Shown here in pieces: positions 42,701-48,700 of a stretch of DNA of 64,000 bases. Numbering within the stretch: position 1 is the first letter of the stretch; each line of letters begins with the position of its first letter. Source of the DNA: Sisyra terminalis (taxonomy: Eukaryota > Arthropoda > Insecta > Neuroptera > Sisyridae); contig OY292277.1 in assembly GCA_958496175.1 (NCBI GenBank), positions 52,897,050 to 52,961,049 on the forward strand, read 5' to 3'. The notes below the pieces were generated by a model. It ran no database searches. It worked only from the letters and a program-made list of their open reading frames with translations, and was not told where the DNA came from. The position numbers and the translations under genes are program-made.

Positions 42701-45700
42701 AACTCGTACTATAGGTGAATAAAAATAATATAACAGGAAATTAATGTAAAATGCATCATCTTATATGGTTTTCTATACAAATTGGAGTGAATTTTCCGGA
42801 AAACCCAAAAAAAAATCATCATTAAAAAATCTAAAACATACAGCTAATAAACGTAAACCAAAAATGCAGAGTAATATGAACAATATTAGTCAAAATTAAT
42901 CAAAATATACAAGACGGAAAATTTGGAAAAACTAGTTTTAATTTTCGTAAAATATATATATCAAATGACTCAAAACTTTGAGCTTATCGTAAGCAACGCA
43001 ATTGTTAAAACAAGATATACCAAATATTTTCCAATCACTGAAAAATAGGGGAAAACTTTTCATCTGAAAAATTAGATATAATAATTTTTTGAACTTACAA
43101 ATATCCTCAATTATAAAACTCGATTCAAGATTAACTAAGCCTAATTGAATTCATCCGAAAACCTGGTTAATAAATCTTAGCCTTAAGAAGAGAAAAACGT
43201 TTAAATTTTAAGACCTAAACTTCCAAGCTCCGATTTGGCATCAAAGAAAAAAAAACAATCAAAATAAATTCCCCGAGTTTATGTGAAGAATTACGGAAAT
43301 TCTTTTATGATCTAATAGATGACAATGTGGATCATTCATTGCAGAGGCAAAGACCTACTTGATGAACAAAAATGGTAAGACATTAAGTTAGCGTTAACGA
43401 TGATAAGACGGCGGCAGCTCTCGTGCTTAAGACTCGTTAATCTTTTCCCGTAAATGCAGGTTGGTGGCTGTCAATAATAATAATAATAATATAATATTGA
43501 AGTTTAGGCATTGCTTTCAGCACTAACGTCTTTTGCAATACATTTCTTATTATATTATGTGCATAACATACTTGTAAACACGTCAACCCAAGAATGCTTT
43601 ACTATTTCCGATAAAAATCTCAAACCATAACGAAGTAAACGGCATAAATTATCACTACACTAACGATTCCAAACCAAAAAACCAAAAGAGATTTTGCAAT
43701 TTAGTTGCAAAGTTGCAAAAATTTGCAAAAAAAAATAGTATTGTCTTGCTTCTATATGTAATTAGGGTGGGTCAAAAAAAATAATTATTTTTTATATAAG
43801 TGTAAAATATACAACTGTAAAATATCTACGTATAGAACAGATGTGAATTATTTTTCTAAATATTTTCTCCAGTTTTCTAGTCATTTAAGCTTTGATTGTA
43901 GCGATGATTTGGTTGTGTTAAAGATATAACGTTTTCGGTTGTTTTATATACAATTTTAATGGTAAATTAAGGAAAAAGTATCTGTTATTTATATGAAGTT
44001 TATAAAGTGGACCCCCGATAATCCGGCCCTCGGCTAATCCGGCATCCCCTGTAATCCGACATGGTCTATTATTTCGGACAATCTTCGCTACACAGAGAGA
44101 AAAATACTGCTATTAAGAAAATTTTCTTCATACTATAGGTAAAGCTACTTTGTTTACCTATAATGTACAAATGCTTATAGTAAAACAATAAATATTTGAT
44201 GTTCTTTTCTCAAGAAAATAATATCAATACCAATAAAATGAATAATTTTTTATTATTTGTATGTACATTTGTTTGTACACAATTATTTCCCAATGTAAAG
44301 TAATTCTAATGTAAAGTCCTAATGTAAATAAAATGTAAGCTCTAATTACTGTTTAATTTACTAAATTTGACATATACATTAGTGTGGGTCAAAAAAATCG
44401 ATTATTTTTTTTTTACAAGTGGCACGGAAAAATGGGTTGCTAGACACCTTAAAAAAATTCTCACCAAGTATGAGCTCTTAATTTTAATAGGAAGATCCTC
44501 CGCATCGCAGTTTTGTATTTTTTTCTCAGTCCAATAGAAAAAAATTCATACCTCATCATTTATCGATTGTACAGAAAAATGTTCTGAAAGAATTTTTTAG
44601 GAAATTAAATGCTCTACAAAAAAGGTATTCTATATTTTTTCCGTAAGCCTCACCATTTGAAAGATATTAAGGATTTAATTTTGATTATTTTAAGACAAAT
44701 GTCATTTTTGTTTATGAATTTTATAACTCGACAATAAATGACTCTTATACAATGCGCAATACAAATTTTTGTTGGAAATTAAATGCTCTATAAAAATGGT
44801 TTTAAATGTTTTGGCGATTAAATTAACCCTTCAAAAGATATTCATCATCAAACTTTCATGTGTTTTAAAAGTTTTTGATGAGATATTCGAAAAATTTCAA
44901 TTTATTTTATAATTTTTGAGAAAATTTACACGAATTTTAGTTTTTATCAACTGAGAAACTTCAAAGTATTTTTTCAAGTCTTTTTTATGCTTAAGTATAT
45001 TTGTCTCCATTTAAAATAAAATAAATCGTACATTATTTATCGCTTAGTTAAATATTTATTAATAAAAAAAGTAAAGTTTTCATTATTCATATATTATGAT
45101 ATATTTCAGTATTAGAGAAAAACAATGTCCAATTAGTTATAAAAAAGTTTTTTATTTCAATTTTCAAACAAGTTTTTGTTGCAAGTTGAGTAATTTTTTC
45201 GATGCTCTTTGACAACTTGCAATAAAAATTGAAATTGCTCTTCGTTTTTTGTTAACGATTTTTAAGTTTGGAGATGAATATCTTTTGAAAGGTTAATTTA
45301 ATCGCCAAAACATAAGATACCATTTTTATAGAGCAGTTAATTTCCAACAAAAATTTGTATTGCGCATTGTATAAGAGTCATTTATTGTCGAGTTATAAAA
45401 TTCATAAACCAAAATGAAATTTGTCTTAAAATAATCAAAATTAAATCCTTAATATCTTTCAAATGGTGAGGCTTACGGAAAAAATATAAAATACCTTTTT
45501 TGTAGAACATTAAATTTCCTAAAAAATTCTTTCAGAACATTTTTCTGTACAATCGATAAATGATGAGGTATGAATTTTTTCTATTGGACTGAGAAAAAAA
45601 TACAAAACTGCGATACGGAGGATCTTCCTATTAAAATTAAGAGCTCATACTTGGTGAGAATTTTTTAAGGTGTCTAGCAACCCATTTTTCCGTGTCACTT

Positions 45701-48700
45701 GTAAAAAAAAAAATAATAGATTTTTTTGACCCACCCTAATATGTAATATTCATGCGATTTAAGTGAACATCCTGTATGTGAGTAAATTAAACGTTTTAAA
45801 ACTCGTCAGTTACCATTTGCGGTGACAACCAATTATCTCGACGTGGTTAAAGTGGCACCGACATCATAAATAATCAGGATTATTATCAAATACACTTTAG
45901 TAACTATTTTCACATTTTCAAGAACCAAATATATTATTGTTTAATATTATTAGTACAAGAAATGAAATGATTCGCCCGTCTTATTGCCGTAGTAATAAAT
46001 TCGCAAAGCTAACGACAAAGAAATGAGGAAAATATCTTGAGAGAATGAAATTTTATTAACTCGAGAACGAATCTTTTATGATTATTTGCGGAGAACAAGT
46101 TGATTTTGTTGAGTTTGTTAAAAAAAATAAATTGATATCATAAAAAATTTTTTAGTATAAATCATTAAAGCTTGTCTTTACCTCGAATGTATGGCCTATC
46201 TCCACATATATCGGGAAAACGTAATAAATCGCTTTCGATTCACAGGAAGACAGGACATTTTTTACAGCCAAGATTTATGAGATTGAACCGTAATAACCCG
46301 AATTTGTATCGAATGGGAAAATAATTTGGTAAGAAGAAATTAATTTCTTGTGTTTGGTTGCAGGATGGCTGGGCGCAATGTCTACGGGGGTGGCGTTGCT
46401 GGTTTCGCCGGTGACGATAGCTTTTTGCCGCCGCAAGTCGACGCGTTTGACGGCCGTTATGGGGGGCCTGGTTACGGCACTGGGATGCCTGTTCACGTCA
46501 TTTGCGTCCCAGTTTCACCAGTTGTTTTTTAGTTACGGGACTGTTGTCGGGGTGGGGGTGGGAATGACACGCGACTGTTCCACGCTAATGGTCGCCCAGT
46601 ACTTTAAGCGGCGACGGGAATTCGTCGAGATTTTCATCGTTTCCGGGAGTGGATTGGGAATTGCAGTTATGTCGGCCTTTATTAAAGGTGCTATTAGGTA
46701 AGTGGGTGCAACAGCATGGTGCAGGATAGTTGGATAATATGTTTTTTGTCAATTAAGCAATAGTAGGTAGATGGAAAAGTGTTCGGCTGGGAGGAAAATC
46801 AAAAAGCTCCCTTTTCAATAAGAGCCAGGAAAAACTTAATATAATAATTAAATTGTGGGCAATAAGGACGAAGCTTCTTACGGAATATTATTTATTTTAT
46901 CGCCCACGTTTCGTCAGTCATTCCTGACTTCTTCAGGGCTCAAAATTAAAAATTACTCCATAAATGTCATACAAATAAGCCGTAAAATGACCTAACTGGT
47001 AGAACAGAAAACCAAGAATACAATTTGGTATTGATAAATAAAATTTGACATTTTTAATTTTGATCCCTGAAGAAGTCAGGAATGACTGACGAAACGTGGG
47101 CGATAAAATAAATAATATTCCACAAGAAGCTTTGTCCTTATTGCCCACAATTTAATTATTATATTTAAAAAGACAAGCACTGAAACAACATGGAAAAACT
47201 TAATATTGTTCCGGAAATTCATTCAAATATTTCTTTTTCGAATACAGTGAAACCTGCAGAAGTGAGACTTGAAGGGACTAAGATTTTTTTCTCATCTAGA
47301 TAGATAAGGCCAGAAAATAATAAATAGAAATAGAAAATGTACATCACTGTATTGTATAATGAAATCAGCAGTTTTTGTTCAAATTTCCCATAATTTGCCT
47401 GTAAAATTTTGTCATTTTAGTTTGTTTTAAATTACAGTCAGCAGTCAACAATTATTCAATAGCGAAATATAGTTTATCACCAATATTAGAAAGTTCAAAA
47501 TATTCCCTAATGCTTTTTCTTCTGATACAGAACGTTAAATTACTGAATTTGAAATGCAATAATAGAGAGAATAGATAAGGCAATTTGGAACGCATACCAA
47601 AAGAATGTTATCGATAGAATGAAATCAAAAGCGTTAAATATCAAAGAAAAGAATTAGTAAGTCCTGAAAAAAAAATTTCCCTTATAAAGGTTTCTCTCTT
47701 ATCCTGGTTTCCCTGTAAATATAAGCAAGTCTATACCGGTTGTTTATGAAATATCCAAAAATCACCCTAATTTTCAATCGAAAATTCTCACGTCAAAATA
47801 TCTGCTTTTTTAAAAAAGTTGGTATGTTTTTTGTTTGTTGAAATCTCTACTTTCTGATGGTATAAAAAAAAATTTACACTACTATGGTAAATGTTCTCAG
47901 AAAATGCAAATAATGATTGCACAAATGCACAAATTTATGCTAAAATTGTCATGGTTCTGAAACATGCTCCAATGTGGAAGAAAAAACCTATCATTATTTG
48001 CATTTTCTGAGAACATTTACCATAGTAAAGTATATTTTTTTATACCATCAGAAAGTAGAGATTTCAACAAACAAAAAACACACCAACTTTTTTAAAAAAG
48101 CAGATATTTTGACGTGAGAATTTTCGATTGAAAATTAGGGTGCTTTTTGGATATTAAGTCAAAATAAGGTGAAAAAATGAATATTTTAAATCAAAAAAAT
48201 TACTGTATGTTTGGGACATACAAAGGTAAGTTTTCACCAAATTTCGTGAAAAAAATATTTTTTTTTGGCAAAAAATAAAAATAAAAAACCAAAAACTCGG
48301 TTATTCGAATTTTTCACATAAGTTTTAAGGTAATGTGAAAAAAGTGTCGATACAAAAGTTGTAGATCTTTTAATTACCTACAACTTTGCCATTTAACTTT
48401 TTTTCATAGGACTTGCAGTTTTACCGGAAATCGAGAATAACCGTTTTTTACCCTTAAAAACTCACCCCATCCCCCTTCCCGACCTCAGATCGCCCGTAAT
48501 TTATTTTTCCTTTCATTTTTGTTATATTCTCTACCTTTTCCAATGGGTTTCATCCTACTATAATTTTTTTTGGTCTCAAAAATTATCGACCCTGGTCTAT
48601 ATTGTTAATTTTGGAAAATCACTCAATGAAAATCGCTCAATTTTTTTTTTCGGTTGAGATACAAACGAAAACTCTGCAAATACAATCATCTAGGGACCAA

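Larger units (their letters stand above)
9669..46363 (+). other. Intron 1 of the transporter, 36,695 bp, phase 1
   Basis: The donor GTATTG at 9669 and the acceptor TTGGTTGCAG ending at 46363 join G|GA to restore a Gly codon, giving VHAG followed by WLGAMS. Most of its length is mobile-element DNA, annotated separately. No host exon was found inside it on either strand. Confidence 0.9.
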
